Shown here: one piece after another, positions 22,262 to 33,752 of the stretch
Numbering within the stretch: position 1 is the first letter of the stretch
How the letters are laid out: the number at the start of each line of letters is the position of its first letter
The notes under the pieces: generated by a model
Told to the model about the DNA's origin: nothing
The model's input: only the letters and a program-made list of their open reading frames with translations
The model's database searches: none
Origin: Diabrotica undecimpunctata
Lineage: Eukaryota; Arthropoda; Insecta; Coleoptera; Chrysomelidae
Reading direction: 5' to 3'
DNA length: 64,000 nt
Assembly: GCF_040954645.1 (NCBI RefSeq)
Contig: NC_092809.1
Coordinates: 82,334,389-82,398,388, forward strand
Position numbers and translations under genes: made by a program

Positions 22262-24308
22262 ACTAAAAACGGTCCCAGGAAGACATATGTTTAGAGAGAA
22301 ACTTCAACTCAAAACAAGAGAATGTGAAATAAATAGCTGGGAAGATTTCGCAGATGTTTTGACAGAAATAGCTGAAGACAAACGGGTAAAAAAAAGATAG
22401 AAAGGAATGGATATCAGATGAAACATGGAATCTTATCGAGAAAAGAAAACAACGAAAAAAAGATATCCTGCAAGCAAGAACTGTAGAAAGGAGAGCACAC
22501 CGACAACAGGAATATCAAACAAAAAATAAATCAGTTAAAAGAAAAACAAGAAGAGACAAAAGAAGGTGGGTCGAAGAACTGGCAAAACAAGCAGAAACAG
22601 CTGCACAACACAACAGAACTAGGGAGCTTTACCAAATTACTAGACGACTAACACAAAAACGGTCCAACTGTTCGAACATTGTAAGATTTAAGACAGGCGA
22701 ATTACTTACTACAACAGATGACCGAGTAGAGAGATGAAAGAAGCATTTTCAGGAGATGCTAGGTATTCCCAGAGATAACGCAGACGAAATTGTCGAAAAC
22801 CCGCAGAATATAGACTTGCATATTTTTTGCGAGGCCCCTTCCAAAACGGAGATAAAAGCAGCTATCAAATCTCTAAGAAACAACAAGTCACAAGAATCGA
22901 TAACATTGATGCTGAAATACTTAAAGCTGATCCGCATTTAACTGCTGAACTTTTGCTCCCCATAATCCGTGAGGTGTGGGAAACAAACCACATTCCAGCG
23001 GGCTGGAAAAAAGGTAACATTATCAAGCTTCCAAAAAAAGGCAACCTCACACTGTGCAAAAATTGGAGAGGAATAACCTTGCTTATTGTCATAAATAAAA
23101 TTTTCACGACCATCATACTGAAAAGAATAACAAACAAGGTTGAGTTTCGAGCTAATCAAGCAGGCTTTAGACCAGAATCCTCCTGCATAGACCACATTAA
23201 TACTGTGAGGGTAATAATGGAACAATCGGTTGAATGGAACGTGCCTTTGATAGCTTGTCTCATGCTGCTGTATGGAAAATTTTAGAGCTAAGAAACATCC
23301 CGCAAAAAATAATTTCTATTATAAAGTCACTATATACTGATGCGAAATGCAGCGTGACACAGAATGGGATCAACAGTGACGAATTCGACGTACTTACTGG
23401 AGTTAGACAGGGATGCGTGCTTTCTCCGTTTCTTTTTAACATAGCTATAGACTATGTTCTCTCCAAACTAGACTCCGACACAAGAGGGATACAATGGACG
23501 TTAACCACACGCCTAAGCGATCTAGAATACGCGGACGATATCTGCCTATTAGGTCAAAGGTTCCAAGATCTTTCTTACCAATTGACAACACTTTCCACTG
23601 AAGCCAATAAAATAGGTTTGAAAATCAATATTAGTAAAACCAAGTCCATGAGAATAAATGCAAGGAACAATACGCTATTTACTATCGACAATATGCAGAT
23701 TGAAAATGTGGAAAACTTTACGTATCTTGGAAGTGTCATAACAGAAAACGGAGGTACAGAAGACGATATTCGTATGAGGATACGAAAAGCCCAACAAGCT
23801 TTCAGCACGCTCAACCCTGTTTGGAGATCTGGTGAGTATACTACAAGGACAAAGATCCGAATATTCCGATCAAATGTCATGTCTGTTCTACTCTACGGAT
23901 GTGAAACCTGGAAAGTGACAAAACCCTCACAGACAAACTGCAGGTCTTTGTTAACAAATGTCTACGAAGAACTGTTTGTATATTCTGACCTAACACCATC
24001 AGAAACAAAGATCTGCTACACCTGACCGAACAAAAGAGGGTACAAAATGAAATTAAGTCCAAAAAGTGGGGTTGGATCGGTCACACACTCCGAGAAAATA
24101 GTTCCAGTATCGCAAAGACTGCCCTAGAGTGGAATCCCCAAGGGAAAAGAAAAAGAGGTCGCCCAGTACAAACTTGGAGAAGATCCATCATGGACGAGAT
24201 AAGAGGTCAAGGAAAGTCTTGGAATGAGGTGAAGGCCTTACTCCAAAATAGAACCCGATGGCGCGTTTTCACTGAAGCTCTATGCTCCACTTGGGAGTTC
24301 AAGAACCT

Positions 24309-24310
<2 letters not shown>
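22262..24310 (+). pseudogene. RTE reverse transcriptase
   Basis: A basic coiled-coil linker (22300-22740) leads to RT. Motifs: IREVWETNHIPAGWKKGNII and KNWRGITLL; FRANQAGFRPESSC; MERAFDSLSHAAVW (motif A); GVRQGCVLSPFLFNIAI (motif B); LEYADDICLL (motif C, catalytic DD); TKSMRIN and FTYLGSVIT; then the tail LLYGCETWK and RKRGRPVQTWRR near 24160. Frame breaks at about 22400, 22740, 22850, 23240 and 23940. Otherwise the least damaged LINE pol on the plus strand. Confidence 0.9.

Positions 24311-24380
<70 letters not shown>
24310..24380. repeat. (TA)n tail of the RTE element
   Basis: About 35 TA units following gttcaagaacct, in the place where RTE elements end in short tandem repeats. Confidence 0.9.
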
Positions 24381-24381
<1 letters not shown>

Positions 24382-24383
<2 letters not shown>

Positions 24384-25300
24384 TTAAATATTCTTGAGCA
24401 CCTAAAATGTTGTTGATATATTCTCCAGTTGTAACGCTTTCTTTGGCTAAGGAGTCTGCAACTTCATTGTCACGAAGTCCTATATGAGCTTTTACCCAAG
24501 TGAATTTTAATTCGTATTGACTTTTTTTATTTTATGAATTCTTACTTTTAATTCTCTAATAAAAGGATTTGTATTAGTAGCCATCACATTAATTGGATTA
24601 GCGATGCATTTAACAACAGATAAGGAATCACTCAAAAAATGTATTTTTTGAACTTGTTTTTTTCGACATAATCGCAGGCTTTAATAATACCAATCGCTTC
24701 TGCAGAAAAAATTAAAGTATTATTATTAAGTTTAAATTTTTCTTGAACGTTTGTTGATGGTATATAGAATGCACATCCCGTACCATTATTTTGTTTTGAT
24801 GCATCGGTATATATTTCCAGAAAATCTGACAGATTTGATATGCAGGCGCTTAATATATTTTTACTTATCAACAAAATTTTCATTGTATACAGGAATATTA
24901 ATTTCTAGTGGTTCCAACATGACAAAGAATTCATATTTTTCGACTGAAATAGTTCTTTTTTAATCACTATTTTAACTACTTACTTGTATTTCTAAAAGCC
25001 ATACATAATGGAGGAGAAGGTTTTTTGTCCAGTACGTGTTAGTTAAATCGTGGTTATTTAATAAGGCTATTTTATCTAACAGAGTACGATTTAAAAAAAG
25101 ACTTAATAACAAATTTTTCTGCTAACCATTCCCTTCGTAAAAATAATGGTGGTTCTAGTGCTTCAATCCAAAGTGGTTCCAGAGGCGTTGAACACATTTC
25201 ACCTAAACAGAGTCTTAAGGAAATATTTTGAATTATTTCCAGTCGTTTTAGAATGTAAGGACTGGCTGATCCATATAACATACATCCGTAATCCAAGAAG
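24382..25300 (-). pseudogene. RNase H and RT-RNase H linker of the I-like LINE
   Basis: Minus strand: 25296-25072 reads MDYGCMLYGSAS and TPLEPLWIEALEPPLFLRRE, the linker after RT. 24883-24632 reads LEIYTDASKQNNGTGCAFYI (RNase H first Asp) and FSAEAIGIIKAC (Glu). Then, near 24500, WVKAHIGLRDNEVADSLAKE (final Asp). Several one-base frame breaks occur. The complete set of RNase H landmarks supports an I-group assignment over plain Jockey. Confidence 0.85.
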
Positions 25301-26540
25301 GACCTAATAAAGGCTTTGTAAAAAGTTAAACACGATTTTGGATCTGCTCCTCACCAGGTTCTCCTTATGAATTTTAAAAAATTTATGCCTTTTAAACATT
25401 TTGATTCTATACTTTGTATAAATGGTTTCCAGCTAAGCTTCTTGTCAAGAATAATTCCAAGATAAGTTACCTTATTTGATACTGGATATAAGGTACCATT
25501 TACATTTATGTTATCAATATTGGGTAGATTATGTCTTGTAAAGATGGTAACACTAGATTTTTGAGGGGTTAAAGAAAAACCTAACGATTCAAATTTCAAA
25601 GTAGTTAGTTGTATATGTGACGTGAGCTCAGTTATGCCTACTTCTAATTTTTTATTAGTGTTATAAACGACAAAATCATCAGCATACTGTATAATATTAT
25701 AATTATTTTTTTCCTCGTGTATTTCTTTTGTAAAAACATTAAACAAAAGGGGAGAAATAACGGAGCCCTGTGGTAAACCTGTGGATGATCGTCTGGGACC
25801 TATTACAGAATTGTTGTTTGACCTTACATAAACTTTTCTTTGTGTTAAAAGATTGCATAAGACATTACACACTCTCGCAGGGATATCTGCCTGAAGCAAT
25901 TTTTCTCTTAAGATAATATATCGATATCGAGTAATGCAGCATCTAAGTAATAGTTATTTGAAAAACATAACTGAATGTCTGTTGTTAAATAAGAAACTAC
26001 GTCAATAGTACTAAACCCTTTTTTAAAATAAAATTGTTCCAACGGAAAAAAGGCAGTGCTAGTCAAATGAAATTCTAACCGGTGTTTAATAATCCGTTCA
26101 AAAGTTTTCATAACGCAGGACAACAAGGAAATAGGCCGGTAAGATTCTGCAAGGTTGGGATTTTTGTGTGGTTTGGGGATTGGTACAATTAAAACATTTT
26201 TCCACTCCTCAATGACAGCGTTATATAACCAAATATCGTTAAAAATTTCCAAAAGAAATAATTTACCGACAGTTGGTAAATTCCACAACATATCGTATGT
26301 AACTTGATCTATACCTGGAGCTGTGTTACTAGTACTTTTTAATGCAAATTGTAGTTCCGTAAATTTCAAAGGATAATTAAATATATCATTTTGAACATCT
26401 GTATTATCTATTAAATCCATTACTTCCTGATCTGCTGAACATGGTGTGATATTTTGCAAAAAAGTTTCTGTCCAGTCATAGTTACTACATTTAGGCTTAG
26501 GTGCGGGAATTCTTTGCATTTTTTTGCTTGTTGCCATATT
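25300..26540 (-). pseudogene. Reverse transcriptase of the I-like LINE
   Basis: Two minus-strand frames, 26537-25908 and 25899-25351, meet at a frameshift near 25905. Motifs: TSNTAPGIDQVTYDML; VPIPKPHKNPNLAESYRPIS; DAALLDIDIL (motif A region); GLPQGSVISPLLFNVFT (motif B); IIQYADDFVVYN (motif C, DD); GFSLTPQKSSVTIF; and VTYLGIILDKKLSWKPFIQ. The N-terminal part also reads from 26818 (WWDDECDEVVRYRKEAL). Relatively fresh: few stops apart from frame slips. Confidence 0.9.
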
Positions 26541-27637
26541 TCCTTAGACGGAGTATTTTTGTTAAGTTTAGCGCAGTAGTTAATCCAGTAACTCTTAGCC
26601 TTGTTTTTTAAAAACTTTTTTGATGTTGCCATTTTTTCTTTAATCTGTATATAATTTTCTATATTACTATTGTTGATATAATTATTTAAAGCTTCTTTTC
26701 TATAACGAACGACTTCATCACATTCATCATCCCACCAAGAAGGTGGTGACAGTTTGGCTCTTTTACAAGGCTTATTGATTGGAATTGAACATGTAGCAGC
26801 ATATTCAATGCCTTCCATGAAATATTTATATTTATCATTTACATTTAGTAGTTGCGCGGTTTATTATTAAAATATAAAATGCACATTCGTTCGTATTCCA
26901 TCCAGTTAGCTTTTCTAGTGTTCCATTTGGTTTTTGGTTGTACTGTGTTGCTAAGCTGTTCCCTCAATATACTAAGTTTCATAAGAATGAGAAAATGATC
27001 CGATCCAAGAGTATCTGTTACCACCGTCCAGTTAGTTTTATCCGCGATATCTGGAGATACTAGTGTTAAATCGACAGAAGAATTTTGACCCGACCGAGAT
27101 ATTTTTGTAGGTGATCCATCATTTAAAATTACCAGGTTATTTTGATTTAATGCATTTACTTTATTTTTACTAATTTAAATCTCCTTCAATTATTGATGTA
27201 CCATTTATATCATTAAAAATATTGGAAAAATTGTGTACAGTAACTGAAACATTTGGAGGACAATACACAGAAACACAATTAATGGATAAGTTTTTAGAAA
27301 CAAAAATTTCTGCTGCACATACTTGCATACCGTCTACTACATTATTAAGAAATACTTCTTTGAAGCTGATATTATTTTTTATAAGAATAGCGACACTCGT
27401 GATACCATCTATCCTATCCTTTCGCACAATAGAATATCCATAAAATGTATAAGATACTTTTGGTTTAAACCATGTTTCTGATATAAGAGCAATATCAACA
27501 TCATAATCTGATAATATTTTTACTAAGCTATGTTTATTGGATACAGCGGAACGTGCGTTCCACTGACAAATTTTTAATTGGTTAAGATTAGAATATGTCG
27601 TCATTATCAGGTATACTTTCATTACAATTAAACGCAA
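26541..27637 (-). pseudogene. Endonuclease and EN-RT linker of the I-like LINE
   Basis: 27637-27170 on the minus strand reads LNQLKICQWNARSAVSNKHS (Asn region), ALISETWFK (catalytic Glu), VSVYCPPN and IIEGDLN (Asp/Asn). The last catalytic part lies near 27060-27000 (TLGSDHFLIL, Asp-His) after a frame change. 26818-26541 is the linker SPPSWWDDECDEVV. The frame breaks at 27170 and about 26860. The endonuclease would nick genomic DNA for target-primed reverse transcription. Confidence 0.85.
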
Positions 27638-28145
27638 TATTTTTAATAAAATTTACATCGATGGCTGAGAGTTCTTCAAAAGATTTTACTTCACTTAGTA
27701 CTTTCTGAAAGACAGTGAAAAATCCTTTAATAAATTCATCTGGCATATCAGATTCAAAATTTTCTGTTGGTGGTATATTAATAGGTTTATCGGGTCCAAA
27801 ATTAAATGGGAACATTGGAGGGGGATTTGATATCTGAATGGAAGATGTGGCTTTTCGCTTTCTGTTAACTGACTAGCGTTGTGATTTCGCCCTGTTTGTA
27901 AGGTAATAGAATTAGTTGACTGCGATGAAAAAGGTTGTCTAGGATTTTTGATATTAGGCCTTCGTGTGGGCAAAGGGGGAAACTCTTCCTCTGATAAATA
28001 AGATAAAGCTTGAAATTTATTGTTAACTTTTAATGCTGAAGCATATGATGTTTTTTTTTTAAATTTCTTGCTTCCGTAAAAGTTAAATTCTCCTCAGCCA
28101 TTTTCTTCTTTATTTCACTTTGTTTTATATATGTTGGACACGATT
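27588..28145 (-). pseudogene. ORF1 (Gag) C-terminal part of the I-like LINE
   Basis: Minus strand: near 28140 CPTYIKQSEIKKKMAEENLT continues the zinc-knuckle region, then EEEFPPLPTRRPNIKNP and an extended Ser/Pro/Asn-rich tail. 27815-27588 ends ESIPDNDDIF and overlaps the start of the pol frame by about 50 bp, as ORF1/ORF2 junctions of this group often do. Frame slips at about 28060 and 27830. Confidence 0.7.
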
Positions 28146-29118
28146 TAGAGATAGATTAATGTGAATTTGTTTTACATTAAAATGGGAACAAGAATCATAG
28201 GAGACTTCACCACAACAAAAGGGCTCCTGCAGGGTTGTTCCACATCTCCAACCCTATTCAAAATATACTTAGAGAAAGCCTTAACTACATGGAAAAGAAA
28301 ATGGGAAGGCATGGGAGTACCGGTACGGAACGAATACCTATATACGTTAAGTTTTGCAGACGATCAAGTAGTGATTGCACAAGACCAAGACGACCTCAGC
28401 TACATGATGAAGAAACTACAAGAAGAATATACCAAGGCTGGCCTAGATATTAACCTCGCGAAAACAGAGTACCTATCTACAAGTGAAGAAGACATAGAAG
28501 ATCTACAGATTGATGACAACGTAACAATCAAAGGAAAGGATAAATTCAAATACCTGGGGTTTATAATCACGAAAAAGGCAACAACAGAGGAAGAAATTAC
28601 ACAAAGATTAGGACAAACAAGAACAGCAATCCGACAACTTAACTCAGTATGGTGGGATAGACATCTAAATATGAAGACAAAAACGCAGATTTATAAAACA
28701 TTAGTGCGAAGTATTATGACATATGGGGCCGAAAATTGGATCATAAACAAGAAAAACAGCAGTAAGATAATAGCAACAGAGATGGAATGCCTGCGAAGAT
28801 GCTGCAGAGTAACAAGAATGGATAGGAGAAGTAATGACGAAATAAAGCAAAGAACATCAATAGAAACAGACATACTAACATATATAGAACAAAAAAGACT
28901 AAAGTGGTATGGACATGTAAGAAGAGCTAGCGACAGCAGATGGATAAAAAGAATAACCGAATGGAGCCCCATAGGAAGGAGGAAAAGAGGACGACCCCGA
29001 AAATCCTGGAGGAACGAAGTAGACGACGCCATGAGTAAGAGAGGACTAAACGATGGAGAATGGAACAACAGAGAACAACAGAGAGAGATGGAAATAATAA
29101 TAAATACAACAATTATCC
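28146..29118 (+). mobile_element. 5'-truncated RTE-type LINE fragment B
   Basis: Coding sequence 28161-29135 starts in mid-RT and ends with an (AAT)n-rich tail (ataataataaata) at 29093-29105. It sits between the second and third parts of the ORF1 zinc-knuckle region of the I-like LINE. It is a different subfamily from the element at 21124. Confidence 0.85.
28161..29105 (+). pseudogene. RT C-terminal half of RTE fragment B
   Basis: An uninterrupted frame of more than 310 codons: KGLLQGCSTSPTLFKIYLEK (motif B), LYTLSFADDQVVIAQ (motif C, catalytic DD), LAKTEYLSTSE, FKYLGFIITKK, MTYGAENWI, RLKWYGHVRRA and RRKRGRPRKSWRNEVDD. Motif A and the endonuclease were never copied. Absence of stops shows a young insertion. 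The extension past 29105 is host LINE sequence read by chance. Confidence 0.9.
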
Positions 29119-29410
29119 TGTGGATCCCGACATGAATGAGTTTCATCTTTTGTTTTACCACAGTTTATGCAAAGAGCCACTGTGTTACGACACTGCTTCG
29201 CTACATGAACATATTTAAGACACCGGTAACATTGTGTAACATTGTGAATATAAGGTTCAACTGGACAAGATACAGATTTAATGAAGATGTTTGAGAGTAA
29301 CATGTTACCCTCGAATGTATTTCGAAAGTATATATATAATGTTTGTCGAGGGACAAATATTGTTTCTCCATCAGAAATAATCTTTCGCTTGATTTTCCGA
29401 ATCTCAGTAA
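29119..29410 (-). pseudogene. ORF1 zinc-knuckle region of the I-like LINE
   Basis: The minus strand reads IKSVSCPVEPYIHNVTQCYR, CLKYVHVAKQCR and ALCINCGKTKDETHSC: CCHC-type knuckles that bind the LINE RNA. Upstream, TIFVPRQTLYIYF leads to the Tc1 insertion at 29412. The segment is cut by RTE fragment B downstream and by Tc1 upstream. Confidence 0.85.
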
Positions 29411-29739
29411 TACACTGCGCGTCACAAAAAAGAGGCCACCTAGAATTTTGTAAAATTTTTCAATAACTTTAAGTTTATACAATTTATTCTATTGTAACAA
29501 AATTCCCACAACGCAAAAACAATTTTAGCGTCTTTTAGGCACCAGAAACGGTGCCGACAGAACACTTAAGGGTAATAAATTTGCAGAATTGATATCAGTT
29601 TTACGACTTCGGATAATGCACGTGTTGTTTGTACCTTATTTTTCTTGGAATATGGCTATTCTATTTTTCAAAAACCTTTCACTAGTGTACAGTTGTTCAA
29701 AGAGATTTGTTAGATCTGCTTAAATTGTTACTTTGATTA

Positions 29740-30310
29740 ATAATGGAATGAGTCAAAGAGAAGTGGCCAGACAGCTTGGAGTCAGTCGTTGTATGGTTCA
29801 AAACATTTACCATCGATTCGTAGACACTGGATCTCACGAACGACAAGCAGGATCAGGGCCGAGAAGAATCACGACGACCAGAGAAGACCGTTCTTTACAA
29901 CGCATTTTTTAGCAAAATCGGTTCTTTACGGCTAGATCAATCTACCGTTTTCAAAATGCTCTCGGGTGGACTTCTACTGTGAGAAGAAGGTTGAGCAAAT
30001 TTGGTCTAAGGGCTCGCTGCCCAGCAACATGACCTTTGTTAACAGCAGCACATCGACAACGCCGACTACAGTTTGCTAGAAACCACGAGCATTGGACGGT
30101 AGAAGATTGGAAACATGTTTTGTTTAGTGATGAGTCCAGGATGGTTCTTTATGGCTTAGATGGTCGCATCAAAACATATAGAAGACGTGGGGAACGATAT
30201 GCTGCTTGTGTTCGACGAGTACGTGTTGCTTTTGAAGGAGGTTCGGTAATGTTTTGGGCAGGAATTTCATTCGAGAACCGTACTATACCATATTCGCCTA
30301 ACAGAAAAGT
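29740..30310 (+). pseudogene. Tc1 transposase, N-terminal half
   Basis: 29745-29830 encodes the paired-type helix-turn-helix (QREVARQLGVSRCMVQNIYH), and the second HTH ends near 30010. 30036-30317 then reads QRRLQFARNHEHWTVEDW, VLFSDESRMVLYG (first catalytic Asp) and GGSVMFWAGISFENRT. Stops at 29910 and 30030 break the frame. The remainder follows at 32430 after the insertion. Confidence 0.9.
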
Positions 30311-30837
30311 AGAATAAACAAACTAGGGACGCGTGATATATTCATTCCAAGTATCTAGAGATGCTGAAGAGGTATCTACTTGTTACAAAATCACTTATAC
30401 TGTAACTGATTATATACAAAAGCGTATCAAAAGTAACAAGTAGAAACTCACAAGTAACGACAATCTACACCTCTTAACAAAGACGCATAATTTGCAGTTT
30501 TAACAGATATGGATTCAGTAATCCTTACGAATCATATTTATGTCTGTTGAATTATATAAATATAATTTTTACTTTTAATAGCTCTATATATGTGTGTTGG
30601 TATATTTATAGTGTTGGTTTATAATTATAGTGTTATTTAAATAAACTTAGAACTGTGAACATTTTTAAGGTGTTTGCTGTTTTCTCTCAACTGAAGTAAG
30701 TAAATTTAATATTATTTTGACTGTATTATAATAATTATTATGATGATAAAAGGGTTGCAAGTGTGAGTCCATAATTGAACAAATATATTAAAAAGGTCAA
30801 TACTCACAATCTAATATTTACTTTCAAAGTTTTACAG

Positions 30838-30885
30838 AAGCGATCGGTTTCGAGGCTTACAATATTTGCCTCATCCTCAGGCCCA
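30838..30885 (-). ncRNA. Hammerhead-like motif
   Basis: Minus strand CTGAGGA-T-GAGGC...GCCTC-GAAAC has the core CUGANGA, a 5-bp stem II and GAAA. Stem I pairing is not evident. It resembles the Penelope motifs elsewhere in this window, so this may be a Penelope end. Confidence 0.3.
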
Positions 30886-31149
30886 GCAAAGAGTTTGTTT
30901 TGTTAAAAAACAATAATATAGATATCGCCAATAAGAAGTTTTCCGCTTACATCCAGGGTACTGTCTGTCTTCATCTTTTCCTTTTGACACTATCATTTTA
31001 GTGAGGTGATATGTTGATCATTATATATGTATGTAAATAAAAGGTCTTACAAAATAAAGACCTTTAGGTCTTAACCTTGTAAGAACCTGTGACAAAAACA
31101 ACAAAAAACAAAAAAAGGACATCCTACTGCATAATATGTGATTTTCCAT

Positions 31150-31535
31150 CTTCCACAAGTTTTTAAACTATATACAGTCCGGATGTGGATTCATTTCGCA
31201 TAATGTGTCCAAAGTACTGTAACTTTCGAGATTTGATGTAGATCAGTACCTCTCGGTTCTTCTTCATTCTTCTGAGGACCTCCTCATTGGTGACTTGGTC
31301 AGTCCACGGGATTTTAAGTATTCTCCGATCTAGCCACATCTCAAATGCTTCCAATTTTCTGCATATATCTTCGTTCAAGGTCCACGATTCAACACCATAA
31401 AAAGAACAGAGAAGACGTAGGTAGCATCGCAACATTCTTACTTTTATACCAAGAGAGAGGTTGTGGCTCTTGAAGAAGGCCCCCATCCGGTTGAAGGTGG
31501 ATCTAGCTTTTGATGTGGAAATGAGTAGCAATGAT
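31150..31535 (-). pseudogene. RTE-type LINE fragment (RT C-terminus)
   Basis: Minus-strand 31531-31163 reads SKARSTFNRMGAFFKSHNLS, FYGVESWTLNEDI, LEAFEMWLDRRILKIPWTD and RKLQYFGHIMRNE. Same protein region as 7545-8097 and 60040-60485 but a different subfamily. The 5' part was lost. Confidence 0.8.
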
Positions 31536-32429
31536 AAATAAAAGATACGAAATAATTCGAAATTACATTAACAAAATGGAATATTTTAAAAATGAAAAAC
31601 TGTAACCCATTTTACTCATTGTACCTATCTACTTTTCCAGTACTTATTTTTCGTAATTCGATATTACTTATATGTAATAGTAAAAAGTTTTTTTCATCAT
31701 TTTCAACGAAAAACTTTCGTTTTACATCCGCAAAGTATGTTCGTTTGTGCGTTGTCGCCTATGCAATACTTTGGGGATGATCTATCGATGGATTCATATA
31801 TAGTTTTGTCTCCTGAATCAAAATCTGAAAGCGGCATTTTGATATCTCGAACCATCTTCGACATAACCGTCAAGTCAAAAATAGTGATGTCACAATTCTT
31901 CTAAATATACATTCGTTTCTGCTGACACAAATAAATGTTAAATCGATATCGAAACGTCGACTTAATAAATTTTATTTATTAATGTTAATGTAATGTTAAA
32001 TGTATAGGTAACTCTATCTACCCTATAATTATGTATAAGTATTTTCCCGAACTTTTACACAAGAAGAGGTCTCTTTTTATATCATTAATGATAATATTAT
32101 TACTTATTTCCAAATATTGGATTTAAAGCGTAAAATGTATAAAAACAACTTTCTATTTTTTGCCTTTTGATTAATACCACAATTAACTAATGATGTGTGA
32201 ATGACAGTTTACAAAAATATTATTTAAGTATACTTCTTTGAAAGATTAATCATTGATTACTATTATTTTAACAGTAATCCTAAAAATTATAAATTAATTC
32301 ATTTCAAATTCAGATGGTATAGGATGCTAGAATCTTAATACAACCCTGTACAATTATATAAACATAGGGTTTCGCGTGTTATGTGCATGCATTTGTTGAC
32401 CGCTACTTTTCTGTTAAATGAATTTACTA

Positions 32430-32806
32430 TAATCTCGTATTTATTAATAGACGAGCGTTGAATGCAAACCAATACATTACAGAAATTCTAGACGAGCATG
32501 TAATGCCTTTTGCTGGGTTTGTCGGCGAAAAGTTTATTTTTATGCAAGACAACGCGCGGCCACGCGTAGCCAGGATGGTAACGCAATATCTGGAAACTGT
32601 CGGTGTGCCAAAAATGAACTGGCTAGCTGAAAGTACAGATTTGAACCCAATTGAACATGTTTGGGACCAACTCAAACGAAGGGTAAGAAACAGAATACCC
32701 GCTCAAATAAATCGTGAGCAGCTTCGGTTGGCGCTCATGGAAGAATGGGAAGCTTTTCCTCAAAACGACATCAGTATTAATAATCACGACTTAATTGTAA
32801 TTTTAT
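32430..32806 (+). pseudogene. Tc1 transposase, C-terminal half
   Basis: The frame reads LNANQYITEILDEHVMPF, FIFMQDNARPRVARM (second catalytic Asp), and then LAESTDLNPIEHVWDQLKRR (third acidic residue in DLNPIEHxWD). It ends with the usual LALMEEWEAFPQNDI near 32780. The ORF from 32458 is uninterrupted. It continues directly from ISFENRT at about 30285 once the insertion is set aside. Confidence 0.9.
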
Positions 32807-33041
32807 AAAGAAAACAGAAAAAATGTACAATGTTAATTTTTGTTTATTTTTCAATAAAATCATTATTTTGGAAGAAGTTATTTTTTGACATTTGTTATTT
32901 AAAAAATGATTGCATACAGCTTTAGAACATATTCTTAAACATTACACAAACATATAATGATAATCACTTTGTGGTATGATTCGTAAAAATTAAAAAATGG
33001 CAAACATTTTAGGTGGCCTCTTTTTCGTGACGCGCAGTGTA

Positions 33042-33560
33042 GTTACCGCAGATAGAAAATTTGTAAAAAGATATTGCTCGTCATAAGAAGTATCAACATT
33101 ATTAACAACACCCTTCCTCGATAATAAATTATTTGAAATATAAGCAATTAAATTTTCGTTTTTTAATTGATCATTAGCCACTAGTTTATTGGCGTCTTTA
33201 ATTGTTTTTAATTGAATCATAATTCTGTTTTTGCTTACTCTATCAATTCTTACAATATTTTGAATATTTAATTTTTTATGCAAATATGACCGACTGCCAT
33301 AGGATGTAATTTACCTATATTTTCATTATTGGTATTTTCAATAAATACGTAGACAAAATCTGAATACAGGTTTGGTTTTTGTAGATTGAAAACCTTACTT
33401 TTTTGCTTGCTATTTAAAGGTGTGTCCTTATCTTTATCAGTTGTATTTTTACCATCTTGATTGTTGGTTGTCGTGGTGTTAAACGTAACCATATCTACGC
33501 TTGCTCCTCCATCATCCACTGTTCAACCCTTGTCCAGGGGTGGTTCATCGTCCATTTTTT
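33042..33560 (-). pseudogene. ORF1 N-terminal part of the I-like LINE
   Basis: Minus-strand frames 33519-33268 and 33283-33042 read MDDGGASVDMV, KPNLYSDFVYVFIENT, IVRIDRVSKNRIMIQLKTI and ANKLVANDQLKNENLIAYIS, the RRM-like part of a LINE ORF1. A frame slip at about 33275 separates them. The first ATG may be at 33555 (MDDEPPLDKG in the next frame), preceded by about 230 bp of 5' UTR. The reading crosses into the zinc-knuckle part at 29410 after the Tc1 element. Confidence 0.75.
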
Positions 33561-33752
33561 CAGCTTATCACCCACTAATTAATTTATTTATTGCACTTTA
33601 CACAAATATTTTATGTTTTATAAAGCTAGATAATTTTATCAAAATATCAAATTTGGTTCCAATCAACTAAAATACTTATTAAGCGATAATTAGATTTTAA
33701 TGAGAATTCGATAAATGTTAATTATTATTTAGCAAAGAAAATTATTTTTAAC

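Larger units (their letters stand above)
21124..24380 (+). mobile_element. RTE-type LINE, full length, with (TA)n tail and target duplication
   Basis: Starts with a GC-richer 5' leader at 21124 (ggggttctaacgggg), runs through endonuclease and RT, and ends gttcaagaacc plus a (TA)n tail (24310-24380). The bases atatcattaaat lie before 21124 and again at 24378-24389, giving a target duplication of at least 9 bp (the TA part is ambiguous). It is inserted between RNase H and the C-terminal domain of the I-like LINE. Confidence 0.9.
30290..32424. mobile_element. Unclassified insertion within the Tc1 transposase
   Basis: TAACAGAAAAGTAG at 30299-30312 is exactly inverted at 32403-32416, suggesting terminal repeats. 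tactata lies outside both ends (about 30281, 32425), a possible 7-bp duplication. Contents: an RTE fragment (31150-31535), a hammerhead-like motif (30838-30885), and otherwise AT-rich DNA with no recognisable transposase. Confidence 0.5.
29413..33039 (+). mobile_element. Tc1/mariner-type element with a further insertion inside
   Basis: Inverted ends CACTGCGCGTCACAAAAAAG at 29413 and CTTTTTCGTGACGCGCAGTG at 33039 match over about 38 bp. TA lies on both sides (29411-29412, 33040-33041). Removing the element with one TA restores the ORF1 frame of the I-like LINE. Tc1 transposase halves lie at 29740-30290 and 32430-32806. The 2.1 kb between them is a second insertion. Confidence 0.9.

Noticed and set aside
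28691..29161. 156-codon minus-strand hydrophobic frame
   Set aside because: Antisense shadow of the RTE reverse transcriptase on the plus strand.
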